This document shows positions 8,938-18,606 of a stretch of 64,000 nucleotides of DNA, in pieces (within the stretch, counting starts at the first letter, position 1; the number at the start of each line of letters is the position of its first letter). The stretch lies in the NCBI GenBank assembly GCA_945952065.1, contig CAMFGY010000017.1:1-64000 (forward strand), in the 5' to 3' direction. The notes under the pieces are model-generated. The model worked only from the letters and a program-made list of their open reading frames with translations, was not told where the DNA came from and made no database searches. A program made the translations under genes and the position numbers. Origin of the DNA: an uncultured Burkholderiales bacterium (GTDB lineage: Bacteria > Pseudomonadota > Gammaproteobacteria > Burkholderiales > Burkholderiaceae_C).

Positions 8938-10986
8938 TCAGGTCGGAGCCGCCTCGGGGCTATTGGGCGCGGCGCCGGCCTCGTCGTCCAGCGGCGCCAT
9001 GTCCAGCGCCAGGGTCAGCGGGCCTGCGCTTTCATCTTCGTCCTCGCTCCCATCTTCGTCTGCCGCGGCGGGTGTGGCTTCATCCAGGCGCTCGATCAGG
9101 CTGGCGTGCACATCCAGCGTCATCTCGTCGGTGCCGGTGATGCGCACCCGCACATGGGCGCCGCGCGCCAAGGGCTCGCAGCCCAGAGCCTTGAAGACCA
9201 GGGGCAGCTCATCCGCCCGCACCAAACCGTCCTTCATGACGGTGGCGGTCAGCTCGGTGATTTGGTTTTGAGCCAAGTAGCGCAACGTCCAGAAGCGCTC
9301 GATGCCGCTCTGGAAGCCGTTGTAGGCGGCATACGCGGCGTCAAAGCCCGAGATGATGGAAAAGAGATTGGCGTCCTTGGGTTTGAAAGGGGCCACCAGG
9401 GCGGCGCTGCGGCCATTGCGCACGCAGCAGATGATTTGCCACTGGTTCACCAGGTCCACATAGCGGCGCAGCGGCGAGGTGGACCAGGTGTATTGCGCCA
9501 CACCCAGGCCGGCATGCGGTTGAGCGCGGGTGCCCATGCGCACCTTGACGCCTGGCGCCATGCTGGCTTGGCTGCGGTAAATGCCGGGCAGGCCCATGTC
9601 ATTGAGCCAGCCGCCCCAGGTCGAGTTGGCCAAAATCATGGCCTCGGCCACGATCAGGTCCAGCGGTGCGCCGCGGCGGCGCGTGCTGATGCTGACGATT
9701 TCGCCGCCCTTGGGTTCGTGCTCGCCATTGGAGTCGAGGCGGAAGTTGTAATCCGGCCGGTTGAAGCTCTCGGGTTTGCCGCGCACCACTTCGCGCTGCG
9801 CTTTCAGCGTGTTGGCCAGGCGGAAGGCAAAGGCCAGTTCGGCAGCAAAGGCATATTCGGCCGGGGCCTCGCCGGTCAGCGTGGCGGCGGTGATCACCTC
9901 ATCGAGCTTGTCGTGGCGCAAGTTGGCGGTGATGGGCACGCGCTCCAGCTTGGTCTCGCTGCTCTTGATGGCCAGGGTGGCTTCGTCCAGCGTCACATAC
10001 AAAGACACCGCGGGGCAGGCGCGGCCTTCAATCAGCGTGTAGGCCTGCACCACGTCGTCCGGCAGCATGGTCAGCTTCCAGCCCGGCATATAGACGGTGG
10101 ACAGGCGCTCGCGCGCCACCTTGTCAATGGGCGAGTCCGGCGTAAAAGCCAGGCCCGGCGCGGCGATGTGGATGCCGAAGATGACTTCGCCTGTGCCCAA
10201 GCCTTGCACCGACAAGGCATCGTCGATTTCGGTGGTGGCCGAATCGTCAATCGAGAAGGCACTGACGTTTGCCAGCGGCAACTCGTCCTTGATCTCCGGC
10301 GCACTCAGGGCCGGGAAGCCCACGCCCTTGGGGAACTGCTCGAACAAGAAGCGCTTCCAGTGGAACTGGTAGGCGCTGGTGATGGCGCCGGCGCCTTGCA
10401 ACAGATCCAGCGGCGCCTTGTGCGAGCGCTGGGTGGCCAGCACCACGGCCTTGTATTCGGGGCCGTTTTTGTCCGGCTTGAACAAGATCTTGTAAATCTG
10501 GTCCGCAATCGGCTTGGGGCAGCGGCCCGCCACCAGCTCGGCGGCCCATTCTTCAATCTGCAAAGCCTGCAGGCGCTTGCGCTCCAGGCCCAGCAGCGCG
10601 GCCTTGACCACCTCTTCAGAAGCCTTTTTGAACAGGCCCTTGCCCGCGCGGCGGAAGTAATGCGGCGCTTCAAAGCAGCGGAACAGGGCGGCGACCTGGT
10701 GGGCCACGCTGGCCTTGGCATCGAAGTATTCGCGGGCCAAATCGGCAAAGCCGAACTCGGCCTCGGGCGCGAACTCCCAGGCCAGGTCGAGATCGATCTC
10801 TTGCGCCAAGCGCTGGCCCTCGGCGATCAATTCGGCCGGGCTGGGTTTATCAAACTTGAGCAGCACATTGGCTGCCTTGACCTTGACGCGCTTGCCCGAC
10901 TCCAGCTCGACCTGGATCGAGCTATCGGCTTCAGACATCACGCGGCCGGCGAGAAATTTTCCGGCTTCATCGAACAGTGCAAACAT
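8938..10986 (-). CDS. RNase II/R-family exoribonuclease (RNB domain)
   Basis: A 682-residue protein with a central RNB catalytic domain. The metal-binding segment FSIDDSATTEIDDALS (about 246-260) aligns with the acidic cluster of RNase II/R, but the second conserved Asp appears as Glu. Further RNB motifs include the LRRYVDL segment near residue 500 and a C-terminal S1-like stretch (about 600-650), followed by an acidic tail. It is shorter than RNase R (about 800) and lacks its basic C terminus, so it is a distinct RNB subfamily found in betaproteobacteria. It is the first gene of the minus-strand operon and is divergent from the oligopeptidase. Confidence 0.88.
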   Translation of the reverse strand: MFALFDEAGKFLAGRVMSEADSSIQVELESGKRVKVKAANVLLKFDKPSPAELIAEGQRLAQEIDLDLAWEFAPEAEFGFADLAREYFDAKASVAHQVAALFRCFEAPHYFRRAGKGLFKKASEEVVKAALLGLERKRLQALQIEEWAAELVAGRCPKPIADQIYKILFKPDKNGPEYKAVVLATQRSHKAPLDLLQGAGAITSAYQFHWKRFLFEQFPKGVGFPALSAPEIKDELPLANVSAFSIDDSATTEIDDALSVQGLGTGEVIFGIHIAAPGLAFTPDSPIDKVARERLSTVYMPGWKLTMLPDDVVQAYTLIEGRACPAVSLYVTLDEATLAIKSSETKLERVPITANLRHDKLDEVITAATLTGEAPAEYAFAAELAFAFRLANTLKAQREVVRGKPESFNRPDYNFRLDSNGEHEPKGGEIVSISTRRRGAPLDLIVAEAMILANSTWGGWLNDMGLPGIYRSQASMAPGVKVRMGTRAQPHAGLGVAQYTWSTSPLRRYVDLVNQWQIICCVRNGRSAALVAPFKPKDANLFSIISGFDAAYAAYNGFQSGIERFWTLRYLAQNQITELTATVMKDGLVRADELPLVFKALGCEPLARGAHVRVRITGTDEMTLDVHASLIERLDEATPAAADEDGSEDEDESAGPLTLALDMAPLDDEAGAAPNSPEAAPT

Positions 10987-11079
10987 ATGGGCGGCATTGT
11001 CGCTGATCGGGCGCAGCCTTCCGAGGCGGCCGAGCTGCTTACACTGGCGTTCTGACCTATCGCCGTCACCGCGGCCTCA

Positions 11080-13290
11080 ATGAAACACAAGCCAGAGATG
11101 AAATTCAACATCCTCACTCAGTCCGCTCTTGTTGCTTCCGTCTGCGCGTCTTTGTGCGCCCCGCTCGTCGCGCATGCGCAAAGTCCTTACCCCGCCACGC
11201 CCATCAAGCCGGTGACGGATGTGTATCACGGCACCTCGGTGGTGGACCCCTACCGTTGGATGGAGAACCAACAATCGCCCGAGATGCAGGCCTGGATGCG
11301 CACCCAGGCGGACTACGCTGCGGGTGTGCTGGCCGAGCTGCCGGGCCGTGCGGCGCTGCGCGCGCGTCTGGGTGCCTTGGCCGACTCGGGTGAAAGCACC
11401 AGTGGCTATGAGATGGTGGCGGGCCGGCTGTTTTATTTCAAACGCAAGCCCGGTCAGAACCAAGCCAGCCTGTGGCTGCGCGAAGGCCTGGACGGCGCCG
11501 AGCGCGAGTTGCTGGACCCGAACAATCTGCCCGGCGAACCCGGCAAACATGCGGTCGACTGGCACAGCGTCTCGCCGGACGGCAAGCTGATGGCGATTGG
11601 CCTGTCCAAAGGCGGCTCTGAAAACAGCGTGCTGCGCGTGCTCGACACCGCCACCGGCAAATTCCTGCCCGACAGCATCGACCGCAGCGGCTTGAACGAA
11701 GGCGGCATGGCTTGGTTGCCGGACGGCAGCGGCTTCATCTACAACCGCCATCCGGTGGAAGAGCGCTACAACAAGAGTGCCTTGTTCCTGCACAAGCTGG
11801 GCCAAGACCCGGCCAAGGATGTGGCGGTGTTTGGTTGGGAGGCCAATAAAAAGATCAAGTTCGAGGTGCCGGATCTCTTCCATGTGCATGTCAGTAAGGG
11901 CTCGCCCTGGGTGCTGGCCGAGGTCTTGCATGGCGATGCGGCGGAGCGCTCGTATTGGGTGGCCAGCCTCGATCAAGTGCAAAAGCTTGGTGGTCAAGCG
12001 GCTTGGCGCCAAATCATTTCGCCCAGCGACAAGATCACCCGTGCCGCGCTGGCGGGCAGCACGGTTTATGCCCTGAGCCAGAAAAAGGCCTCGCGCCGCG
12101 ATCTGCTGAGCCTGGACCTGAAGGCCGCCAAGCCGGCGTTCAAGACCGCCATGGCGGCGGGCGAGAGCGTGCTGCAAGAGCTGATGCCCGCTGAGGATGC
12201 GGTGTATGTGAAGTCGCTGGATGCCGGCGTCAGCAAGCTTTGGCGCGTGGCCCATGCGCATGGCAAATCGGCGCCGGTGAGCACGGTGAATCTGCCTTTT
12301 GAAGGCACGCTGCGCAATGTGACGCCGCTCAAGGGCGGCGAGTTGCTGGTCTTGTTGGAAGGCTGGACCCAGGCGCCGCAAAGCCTCTTGCTGCAAGCCG
12401 GGGGCAAGCTCGACGCCCCAGCCCGCCAGCTGGACATTCAAAAGCCCCTGGCCGTGGATGCCTCGGGCGTGGACGCCCGCCGCGTCATGGTCAAGAGCCA
12501 CGACGGCGTGATGGTGCCTTTGTCGATCCTGGCGCCCAAGGGTGTGGCTTTGGACGGCAAGCGTCCCACCGTCTTGAGCGCCTATGGCGCTTATGGCATC
12601 ACCCAGGAGCCGCGTTTTGCCGCCACCCGTCTGGCCTGGCTGGAGCGCGGCGGCGTGCAGGCGGTCTGCCATGTGCGCGGCGGCGGCGAGCTGGGCGAAG
12701 AATGGCACCGCGGCGGCTATATCGCCACCAAGCAAAACACGGTGTCGGACTTCATCGCCTGCGCAGAGTGGCTGATCGCCAACAAATACACCTCGCCCGC
12801 CACGCTGGCGGGCACCGGGGGCAGCGCGGGTGGCATCACCATCGGTGGCGCGATCACGCAGCGGCCCGATTTGTTCGCTGCAGCGCAAAGTGCGGTGGGC
12901 CTGTCGGACATGTTGCGCATGGAGCTGACGCTCAACGGTGCGCCCAATATTGCCGAGTTCGGTACTGTCACCAATCCAGCGCATTTCAAGACCATGTATG
13001 CGATCAGCCCTTACCACCGCGTCAAGGACGGGCAGAGCTATCCGGCCGTGATCGTCACCACCGGCGCCAATGACCCGCGCGTGGAAGCCTGGATTCCGTC
13101 CAAGTTGGCTGCGCGCATGCAGGCCGCCAATCCCGCCAGCTACAAGACTCGCCCGGTGATTCTGCGCGTGGACTTTGACGCCGGCCATGGCATGGGCTCC
13201 AGCGTGGCGCAGCGGCTGGACGAGACCGCCGATGTCTGGAGTTTCTTCCTGTGGCAATTCGGTGATGCAGCGTTTGCGCCCAAGCGCTGA
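11080..13290 (+). CDS. Exported prolyl oligopeptidase family serine peptidase (S9A)
   Basis: A 736-residue protein with a signal peptide ending in VAHA. It has an N-terminal beta-propeller region (about 30-450) starting with the family motif YHGTSVVDPYRWMEN. The C-terminal alpha/beta-hydrolase domain carries the nucleophile S582 in GTGGSAGG, an Asp in GANDPRVE and a His in DAGHGMG. Classical members have GGSNGG; Ala replaces Asn here. Export suggests degradation of peptides in the periplasm. Start 11080 or the in-frame ATG at 11098 are both possible; neither has a strong ribosome site. A long hairpin follows the gene. Confidence 0.92.
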   Translation: MKHKPEMKFNILTQSALVASVCASLCAPLVAHAQSPYPATPIKPVTDVYHGTSVVDPYRWMENQQSPEMQAWMRTQADYAAGVLAELPGRAALRARLGALADSGESTSGYEMVAGRLFYFKRKPGQNQASLWLREGLDGAERELLDPNNLPGEPGKHAVDWHSVSPDGKLMAIGLSKGGSENSVLRVLDTATGKFLPDSIDRSGLNEGGMAWLPDGSGFIYNRHPVEERYNKSALFLHKLGQDPAKDVAVFGWEANKKIKFEVPDLFHVHVSKGSPWVLAEVLHGDAAERSYWVASLDQVQKLGGQAAWRQIISPSDKITRAALAGSTVYALSQKKASRRDLLSLDLKAAKPAFKTAMAAGESVLQELMPAEDAVYVKSLDAGVSKLWRVAHAHGKSAPVSTVNLPFEGTLRNVTPLKGGELLVLLEGWTQAPQSLLLQAGGKLDAPARQLDIQKPLAVDASGVDARRVMVKSHDGVMVPLSILAPKGVALDGKRPTVLSAYGAYGITQEPRFAATRLAWLERGGVQAVCHVRGGGELGEEWHRGGYIATKQNTVSDFIACAEWLIANKYTSPATLAGTGGSAGGITIGGAITQRPDLFAAAQSAVGLSDMLRMELTLNGAPNIAEFGTVTNPAHFKTMYAISPYHRVKDGQSYPAVIVTTGANDPRVEAWIPSKLAARMQAANPASYKTRPVILRVDFDAGHGMGSSVAQRLDETADVWSFFLWQFGDAAFAPKR

Positions 13291-13308
13291 GGCTTGAGGC
13301 CTGATGCC

Positions 13309-13348
13309 AACACAGCGCCTGGTCGTGTCACAGGCCAAGCGCTGTGTT
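13309..13348 (+). other. Hairpin downstream of the oligopeptidase gene
   Basis: AACACAGCGC (13309-13318) is perfectly complementary to GCGCTGTGTT (13339-13348), and an inner CCTG/CAGG pair extends the stem. There is no T-run, so it is more likely an mRNA 3'-end protecting structure or a Rho-associated end than an intrinsic terminator. Confidence 0.6.
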
Positions 13349-13445
13349 CAGGTCGGCTTGCACGGTGGCAAGAGGTGTGATGGCACCGTCATGAGGGCTT
13401 GCTACCATTGCCGCCGATCACTCCACCGATGACAAAGGCCTGACG

Positions 13446-13934
13446 ATGAAGAAGTCCAGTTTTGCGATGAAGGTTCAAACGGCGGTCGCCAGCCTGGGCC
13501 TGAGTTTCTTGGCCCTAGCGGCTTCAACTGCGGGCGCTTCCAGCAATGCCGCTTCTTCGGCCGCCGAGGGCGCCAGCAGTGCGGCCAGCAGTGGCTCCAA
13601 ATCCTCGCAGCAGTCCAGCGCTTCGTCCGGCACCGAGAAGACCGCATCTGCGGGCGACTACCGCATCATCGACGTGGCCGCCGTGCCGAATCAAGCCGGC
13701 ATGGTGCGCTTGCAGTTGCAGCCCACCGGGACTGATTCAAGCGCCGAGCTCGCGTATTTGGTCTTGCCGCAAAAGACCTTGGAAAAGGCCGGCCTGAGCA
13801 GCGGCCAGATGATCACTGCCCGCGAGCATGCCTATGGGCTGGAGTTTGCCGACGCCAAGACCCAGCAAGCCTTCTTTCTGGTCTTGAACGACGAGTGGTA
13901 CCAGGAGCTGAACACGCAGCGTCTCGTGCTCTGA
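13446..13934 (+). CDS. Exported Ser/Ala-rich hypothetical protein
   Basis: A 162-residue protein with a signal peptide (MKKSSFAMKV then a hydrophobic stretch to about residue 30). A 45-residue stretch almost wholly of Ser, Ala and Gly follows, then a compact C-terminal domain (about 70-162) beginning DYRIIDVAAVPNQAGMVRLQL and ending with conserved-looking aromatic residues (FFLVLNDEWYQEL). The low-complexity spacer resembles a flexible linker to the cell envelope. Its stop codon touches the start of the DUF2145 gene, so the two are cotranscribed and probably work together. Function unknown. Confidence 0.8.
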   Translation: MKKSSFAMKVQTAVASLGLSFLALAASTAGASSNAASSAAEGASSAASSGSKSSQQSSASSGTEKTASAGDYRIIDVAAVPNQAGMVRLQLQPTGTDSSAELAYLVLPQKTLEKAGLSSGQMITAREHAYGLEFADAKTQQAFFLVLNDEWYQELNTQRLVL

Positions 13935-14888
13935 GTGAGCGCTTGGATGCGTGGGTGGCGCGCCGGGCTGGCGCTCTGGCTGGGCGCAGCGGCGGTTTGG
14001 GCTCCGACTTCGGCTTCGGCAGGGGGCTTGCGTTTTTGTGAGCAGCCGCCTGAGCTGGATGCGGGTCAGCAAGACAAGCTTCTGCGCTTTGCCGCGCTCG
14101 TCAAGCAGGAGCTCGACCGCAGCGGCCTCGGCGTGGCGGTGGTGGCGCGCGCCGGCACCGAGCTCGGGCGCTTTGGCATGCGCTATTCGCATGCGGGTTT
14201 TGCCCTGAAGGCGAGCGAGAACACGCCGTGGTCGGTGCGGCAGCTGTATTACGCCTGCGACCAAGCGCAGCCGCGCTTGTATGACCAGGGCCTGTCTGGC
14301 TTTTTGTTCGGCGCCAAAGGCAAGGATCTGTCTTTCCTCTCGGTGTTGTTGTTGCCGCAGCCGCAGTCGGCGCAGCTCGAGCAGGCCGCCTTGGACCGCC
14401 GCCGGGCGCTCGCTCTGCTGGCCCCGGACTACAGCGCCAACGCCTATGCCTTCAGCACCCGTTACCAAAACTGCAATCAATGGGTGGCGGAGATGTTGGC
14501 CAGTGTTTTGGGTGGGCTGAGCCCTTCTGACGAAGCTGCTGCTTCGAGCACCCAGGCCTTGAGGCAGCAGGCGCAGACCTGGTTACAAGCCCAGGCGTAT
14601 CAGCCCGCCAGTTTCGAGCTGGGCTTTCAGCCCCTGCTTTGGGCGGCTGCGGCAGCCATCCCTTGGGTGCATAACGACGATCACCCACGGCTCGATCAAG
14701 CTGCGGGGCGCTACCGCGTCAGCATGCCGGCCTCGATTGAAGCCTTTGTGCAAACGGCCTTGCCGGGCGCGCAGCGCATCGAGTTTTGCCACAACGCCGC
14801 GCATATGCTGGTGCGTCGCGGATGGGGGCCGGCGCTGGACCCTGACTGCAAGGCCCAGGCCCCCGATGAAGTGATTGCCTGGCATTGA
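13935..14888 (+). CDS. DUF2145 domain exported protein
   Basis: A 317-residue exported protein read from GTG 13935, directly after the TGA of the preceding gene; an ATG four codons later is an alternative. A signal peptide ends near SASAGG. The body matches DUF2145: an early FCEQP segment, RYSHAGFALK, and NCNQWVAEMLA near residue 180, in which Asn, Cys and Gln are prominent. The conserved Cys and His raise the idea of a cysteine-hydrolase-like fold, but that is inference. The pairing with the Ser/Ala-rich protein upstream suggests a shared envelope role. Confidence 0.82.
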   Translation: MSAWMRGWRAGLALWLGAAAVWAPTSASAGGLRFCEQPPELDAGQQDKLLRFAALVKQELDRSGLGVAVVARAGTELGRFGMRYSHAGFALKASENTPWSVRQLYYACDQAQPRLYDQGLSGFLFGAKGKDLSFLSVLLLPQPQSAQLEQAALDRRRALALLAPDYSANAYAFSTRYQNCNQWVAEMLASVLGGLSPSDEAAASSTQALRQQAQTWLQAQAYQPASFELGFQPLLWAAAAAIPWVHNDDHPRLDQAAGRYRVSMPASIEAFVQTALPGAQRIEFCHNAAHMLVRRGWGPALDPDCKAQAPDEVIAWH

Positions 14889-14909
14889 GGCATCGGGGTG
14901 CGGCGGCGC

Positions 14910-15533
14910 TCATGGCGCTGGCAAGCGCAAGAACTGGCACAGTTCGGCCAGATAGTCATCAAAGTTGCTCAAGCCGTGGTCGCTGCCTTCCAACAGCAGC
15001 ACTCGGCCGGCCTGATAGCGGGCCTGCATTTCGCGCCAGTCCAGCACTTCGTCCCCTTTGGCCACCACGGCCAGCAGCCGCTCGGCGGCGCTGCTCTTGG
15101 CGACTTTGAGCCGGCGCAGCTGCTCGATGAATTCGGCGCGGAAGAAAAAACGGTCTTGCGGGTCTTGCCAGCAGCTTTGCTCGCCGATGTGTTTTTCGAG
15201 ATCGCGGGCCGGGTCGACGGCCGGGTTCAGCAGCACGGCGCGGCTTTGCTGAAAACGCGGCCATTCGGCCAAGACGGTGGCGTAAAAACCGCCCAGCGAG
15301 CTGCCCATCAAGACGCTGCGCTCGGCGGGCCAGTCGTGGGTGAGCTGCTCAAGCAAGTGCATGGCCTCCTCGGGTGCAGGCGGCAGCTGCGGGCAGGCAA
15401 AGACCAAGTCGGGCCGATGTTCGCGCACCCAGTCGCGCATGCGCTGGGCCTTGACCGAGCGTGGTGAGGAGCGAAAGCCGTGCAAATACAGCAGATGGGT
15501 CGCGAGGCCGGGTGGGCTGGTGGTGGCGTTCAT
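14910..15533 (-). CDS. YqiA/YcfP-type alpha/beta-hydrolase esterase
   Basis: A 207-residue cytosolic hydrolase. It starts with LLYLHGFRSSPRSVKAQ (oxyanion-hole region), carries the nucleophile elbow GSSLGG near residue 80, an Asp in VAKGDEVLDW and the catalytic His in EGSDHGLSNF. This set and the small size match the UPF0227/YqiA esterases, which hydrolyse short-chain or CoA thioesters in vitro. It is transcribed toward the DUF2145 gene with 21 bases between stops, so it is a separate unit. Confidence 0.88.
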   Translation of the reverse strand: MNATTSPPGLATHLLYLHGFRSSPRSVKAQRMRDWVREHRPDLVFACPQLPPAPEEAMHLLEQLTHDWPAERSVLMGSSLGGFYATVLAEWPRFQQSRAVLLNPAVDPARDLEKHIGEQSCWQDPQDRFFFRAEFIEQLRRLKVAKSSAAERLLAVVAKGDEVLDWREMQARYQAGRVLLLEGSDHGLSNFDDYLAELCQFLRLPAP

Positions 15534-15595
15534 GACCGGCAGTCTAGCCCTGGGATAAACCCTGGTTGTGGAGAGGGCATGCGACGAATGACCGG

Positions 15596-15611
15596 GTTTG
15601 AGGTCTCAAAC
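15596..15611. promoter_or_regulatory. Inverted repeat between divergent genes
   Basis: GTTTGAG and CTCAAAC are separated by GT in the 255-base gap between the divergent esterase and metalloprotease genes. The position suits a regulator site, but there is no direct support. Confidence 0.3.
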
Positions 15612-15788
15612 GCTGGGCCGCGCATTGACGGCTTTGGCGCGCGCGGTCACAGTTGCCAACTTTATGATTGGCGTGTCCTGTCGGCAGCCGTGGTCATCCA
15701 CCCGCGCCGCCGACCGGACTTTTTTTTCGGGCGGCGCGCGACCCGCTTTGCGCAGTCCCGATCCGTTCAACAGCCCAGGATGGTCTGA

Positions 15789-18569
15789 ATGAGTTTTCCC
15801 TTTGTTTCCCCGGTCGGCCAAGGCCGGCTGAGCCTGTCGGCGGTGGCCGCTGCTGTGTCCTTGCTGAGCGCTTGCGCGACGACCACGCCCGAGGGCGCAG
15901 CCCCAGCCGCGCCTGCGGCTCCCGCTGCGACCGCAGCCGCAACAGCCAGCGCCAACCCGGCTGCCGCCAAGCCCGCAAGCGCCGCCACCCCGGCCAATGC
16001 AGCCTCAGCCGCCGCACCCAAGCCGCCCGCCGATCCAAGCGCGCCCAAGCCTTTTGCGGAAGTCAGCAAGGACGCCAAGGTGCAAGCCGGCTTGTTCCCG
16101 ATTTGGCGCAAGGACGAAAAGGTCTGGCTGGAAGTGCCCAAAGCCATGATCGGCAAGCCCTTCTTGTTTACCGTCAACGTGGCCAGCGCTATCGGTGAGC
16201 GAGGTCTGTACGCCAGCCAGATGGTGGCCGATCAAATGGTGGAATGGCGCCGTGTCGGCAACCAGATTCAGCTGGTGGCTTTGAATACGGCCTTCCGTGG
16301 CGAGGGCGGTGGCAAGCGGGCAGTGGAGCAGGCCTTCTCGCCCAGCTTGTTGGCAGCCGGCCCGGTGGCCAGCGCCGAGCATCCCGAGCGCAAATCAGTG
16401 CTGGTTGATGCCGGCATGTTCTTGAATGACATCCCGGGCTTGTCCACGCGTTTGGAGGCGGTGTATCGCCTGCCTTATGCGCCGGACCGTGCCAACTCCT
16501 CGTTTGAAGCCGCGCGCGCCGACGACAAGCTCAGCACCCTGACCGCCCGCGTGCATTTCGCCACCCCGCGCATCCCGGCGCCGCCGCTGGTGCCGCCGCC
16601 TGTGGCCGTGCCCACGCCGCCGCAAGTGCTGCCCGATGCGCGCAGCATGTTCTTCAGCTTTGTCTACAACTTCCAGGCCCTGCCGGATCTGCCCATGGCC
16701 AGCCGCCAGTTGGACCCGCGATTGGGCCATTTCATGGAGTCGTATTCGGACTTCAGCGATGACCAAAAAGCCAATGTACGGGTGCACCTGATCAAGCGCT
16801 GGCGTCTGGAAAAGCAAGACCCAGCCGCTGAGTTGAGCGAGCCGATCAAGCCCATCACCTATTGGATGGACAAGAACATCCCCGAGAAATACCGTGCCTC
16901 GGTGGCGGCCGGCATTCTGGAGTGGAACAAGGCCTTCGAGAAGATTGGCTTCAAGAACGCCATCGTCGCAAAGCAGCAGCCCGATGATGCCGATTGGGAC
17001 AATATGGATTCGGGTCACGCCTCGATCCGTTGGTTTGTGGGCGCGGATGTGGGCTTTGCCATCGGCCCCAGCCACAGCGACCCCCGCACCGGCGAAATCC
17101 TCGACGCCGACATCGGCATGAGCGATGTGTTCGCGCGCGGTTCGCGTCGCATGATCCTCAATGACCTGGGTGCATCGCTGAGCTCGCAGTCCGCAGCGCC
17201 GCAAGGCCAGCTCTCGCCGCTGAATCGCCACAGCCACGATGGCGCAGCCTATTGCAATTACGCCCATGAGGCGGCTGCGGAAATGGGCTTTGCTTTGGAT
17301 GTGCTGGAAGGCCGCGGCGACATCGCCCCCGACAGCCCCGAGGCCGAGGCCTTTGTGCAGGCCGTCATCAAGGACGTCATCACCCACGAAGTGGGGCACA
17401 CCCTGGGCTTGAAGCACAACTTCAAAGCCTCGACCTCGGTGACGCAAAAGCAGTTGGCCGACAAGAACTACACCGAGAAGTTCGGCATCTCCAATTCGGT
17501 GATGGACTACAACGCCTACAACTTGGCGCTGAAGGGCGAGCCGCAAGGCAGCTACACCAACACCGTGCTGGGCGCGTATGACTACTGGGCGATTGAGTAC
17601 GCCTACAAGCCGCTGGCGCCCGAGACCGAGGCGGCCGAGCTGGCCAAGATCGCTGCGCGCAGCACCGAACCCCAGCTGGCTTATGCGGACGATATGGATG
17701 CCGGCGTGGGCGGCCCTTACGATGGCTTTGATCCCGATGCCAACCGCTTCGACCTGGGTGACGATCCGCTGGCCTATTTCAAGCGCCGCTTGGCCTTGAG
17801 CCAGGAGGTGTGGGAACGTGCGCAGAACCGCAAGCCCGAGCCCGGCACCGATCCGCTGCGTCAGCGTCGCTCCATTGTGGAGAGCTTCCGCCAATTGGTG
17901 CGCTCGGCCGAACTGGCAGGCAAGTATGTGGGCGGCATGCACGCGGTGCGTGACATCCCCGGCACCACCAACCGCGCGGCCTTCAAGCCCGTCGAGCCTG
18001 CCCGTCAGCGCGAGGCCTTGAAGTTCATTTCCAGCGGCTTGTTGTCGGCCAATTCCTTCCGCTTCCGCCCCGAGTTCCTGGCCTCGCAAACCCTGGACTA
18101 CAACGAGTGGGACCGGGGCGCCCAGTTGTCGATTCCAGCGGCGGTGTCGGCGGTGCAAACCGCAGTGTTGGATCGCTTGATGTCGGGCAACACGGCGCGC
18201 CGTTTGATCGATATGCCGGCCTATGTCAGCGAGAAGGATCGCAAGGGCTTGGTGTCGCTGTCGGAGGTGTATGCCACGCTGAACAATGCGGTGTGGAGCG
18301 AGCTCAAGACCGGCGCGGAGATTGACGCTTTGCGTCGCAATCTGCAGCGCGAGCATCTGAAGCGTTTGCAAGCCGTGTTGACCCGTGGCAATGGCCCGGC
18401 CTTGCTGGCTGACGCCTACGCCATGGTGCGCTTCCATGCAGTGCAGCTGCAGAGCGACCTGCGCAGCGCTTCGGGCAAAGCCGGTTTGAGCGTGGAATCG
18501 CGCGCCCATTTGGCCGAGAGCCTGGACCTGCTGAGCGCCGTGCTGAAGGCGAATATGCAGCGCAGCTGA
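15789..18569 (+). CDS. Lipoprotein zinc metalloprotease (DUF5117/M12-like)
   Basis: A 926-residue protein. A lipoprotein signal (lipobox LLSAC) is followed by about 60 residues of Ala/Pro-rich linker. The N-terminal body (about 90-260) has the DUF5117 pattern (FLFTVNVASAIGERGLYASQ, MVEWRRVGNQIQLVALNTAF). The zinc site is H533-E-V-G-H537-x5-H543 in HEVGHTLGLKH, followed by a Met-turn-like SVMDYNAYN, as in metzincins. The C-terminal 350 residues are helical. It is likely an outer-membrane or periplasmic protease; substrates are unknown. AGGA eight bases before ATG 15789 supports the start, and a strong terminator follows. Confidence 0.9.
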   Translation: MSFPFVSPVGQGRLSLSAVAAAVSLLSACATTTPEGAAPAAPAAPAATAAATASANPAAAKPASAATPANAASAAAPKPPADPSAPKPFAEVSKDAKVQAGLFPIWRKDEKVWLEVPKAMIGKPFLFTVNVASAIGERGLYASQMVADQMVEWRRVGNQIQLVALNTAFRGEGGGKRAVEQAFSPSLLAAGPVASAEHPERKSVLVDAGMFLNDIPGLSTRLEAVYRLPYAPDRANSSFEAARADDKLSTLTARVHFATPRIPAPPLVPPPVAVPTPPQVLPDARSMFFSFVYNFQALPDLPMASRQLDPRLGHFMESYSDFSDDQKANVRVHLIKRWRLEKQDPAAELSEPIKPITYWMDKNIPEKYRASVAAGILEWNKAFEKIGFKNAIVAKQQPDDADWDNMDSGHASIRWFVGADVGFAIGPSHSDPRTGEILDADIGMSDVFARGSRRMILNDLGASLSSQSAAPQGQLSPLNRHSHDGAAYCNYAHEAAAEMGFALDVLEGRGDIAPDSPEAEAFVQAVIKDVITHEVGHTLGLKHNFKASTSVTQKQLADKNYTEKFGISNSVMDYNAYNLALKGEPQGSYTNTVLGAYDYWAIEYAYKPLAPETEAAELAKIAARSTEPQLAYADDMDAGVGGPYDGFDPDANRFDLGDDPLAYFKRRLALSQEVWERAQNRKPEPGTDPLRQRRSIVESFRQLVRSAELAGKYVGGMHAVRDIPGTTNRAAFKPVEPARQREALKFISSGLLSANSFRFRPEFLASQTLDYNEWDRGAQLSIPAAVSAVQTAVLDRLMSGNTARRLIDMPAYVSEKDRKGLVSLSEVYATLNNAVWSELKTGAEIDALRRNLQREHLKRLQAVLTRGNGPALLADAYAMVRFHAVQLQSDLRSASGKAGLSVESRAHLAESLDLLSAVLKANMQRS

Positions 18570-18606
18570 GGCCTCAATCAGGCCGGCATGTGAAACACCA
18601 TGCCAA

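Noticed and set aside
9106-11055. 649-residue plus-strand frame over the RNB gene
   Set aside because: Shadow composition (His, Gln, Arg, Gly) and no ribosome site; the minus strand encodes a clear RNB domain.
11077-13338. 753-residue open frame antisense to the prolyl oligopeptidase gene
   Set aside because: High GC in third positions opens the antisense frame. It lacks domain signatures and is His/Gln/Arg-rich, whereas the plus strand has a signal peptide and a full catalytic triad.
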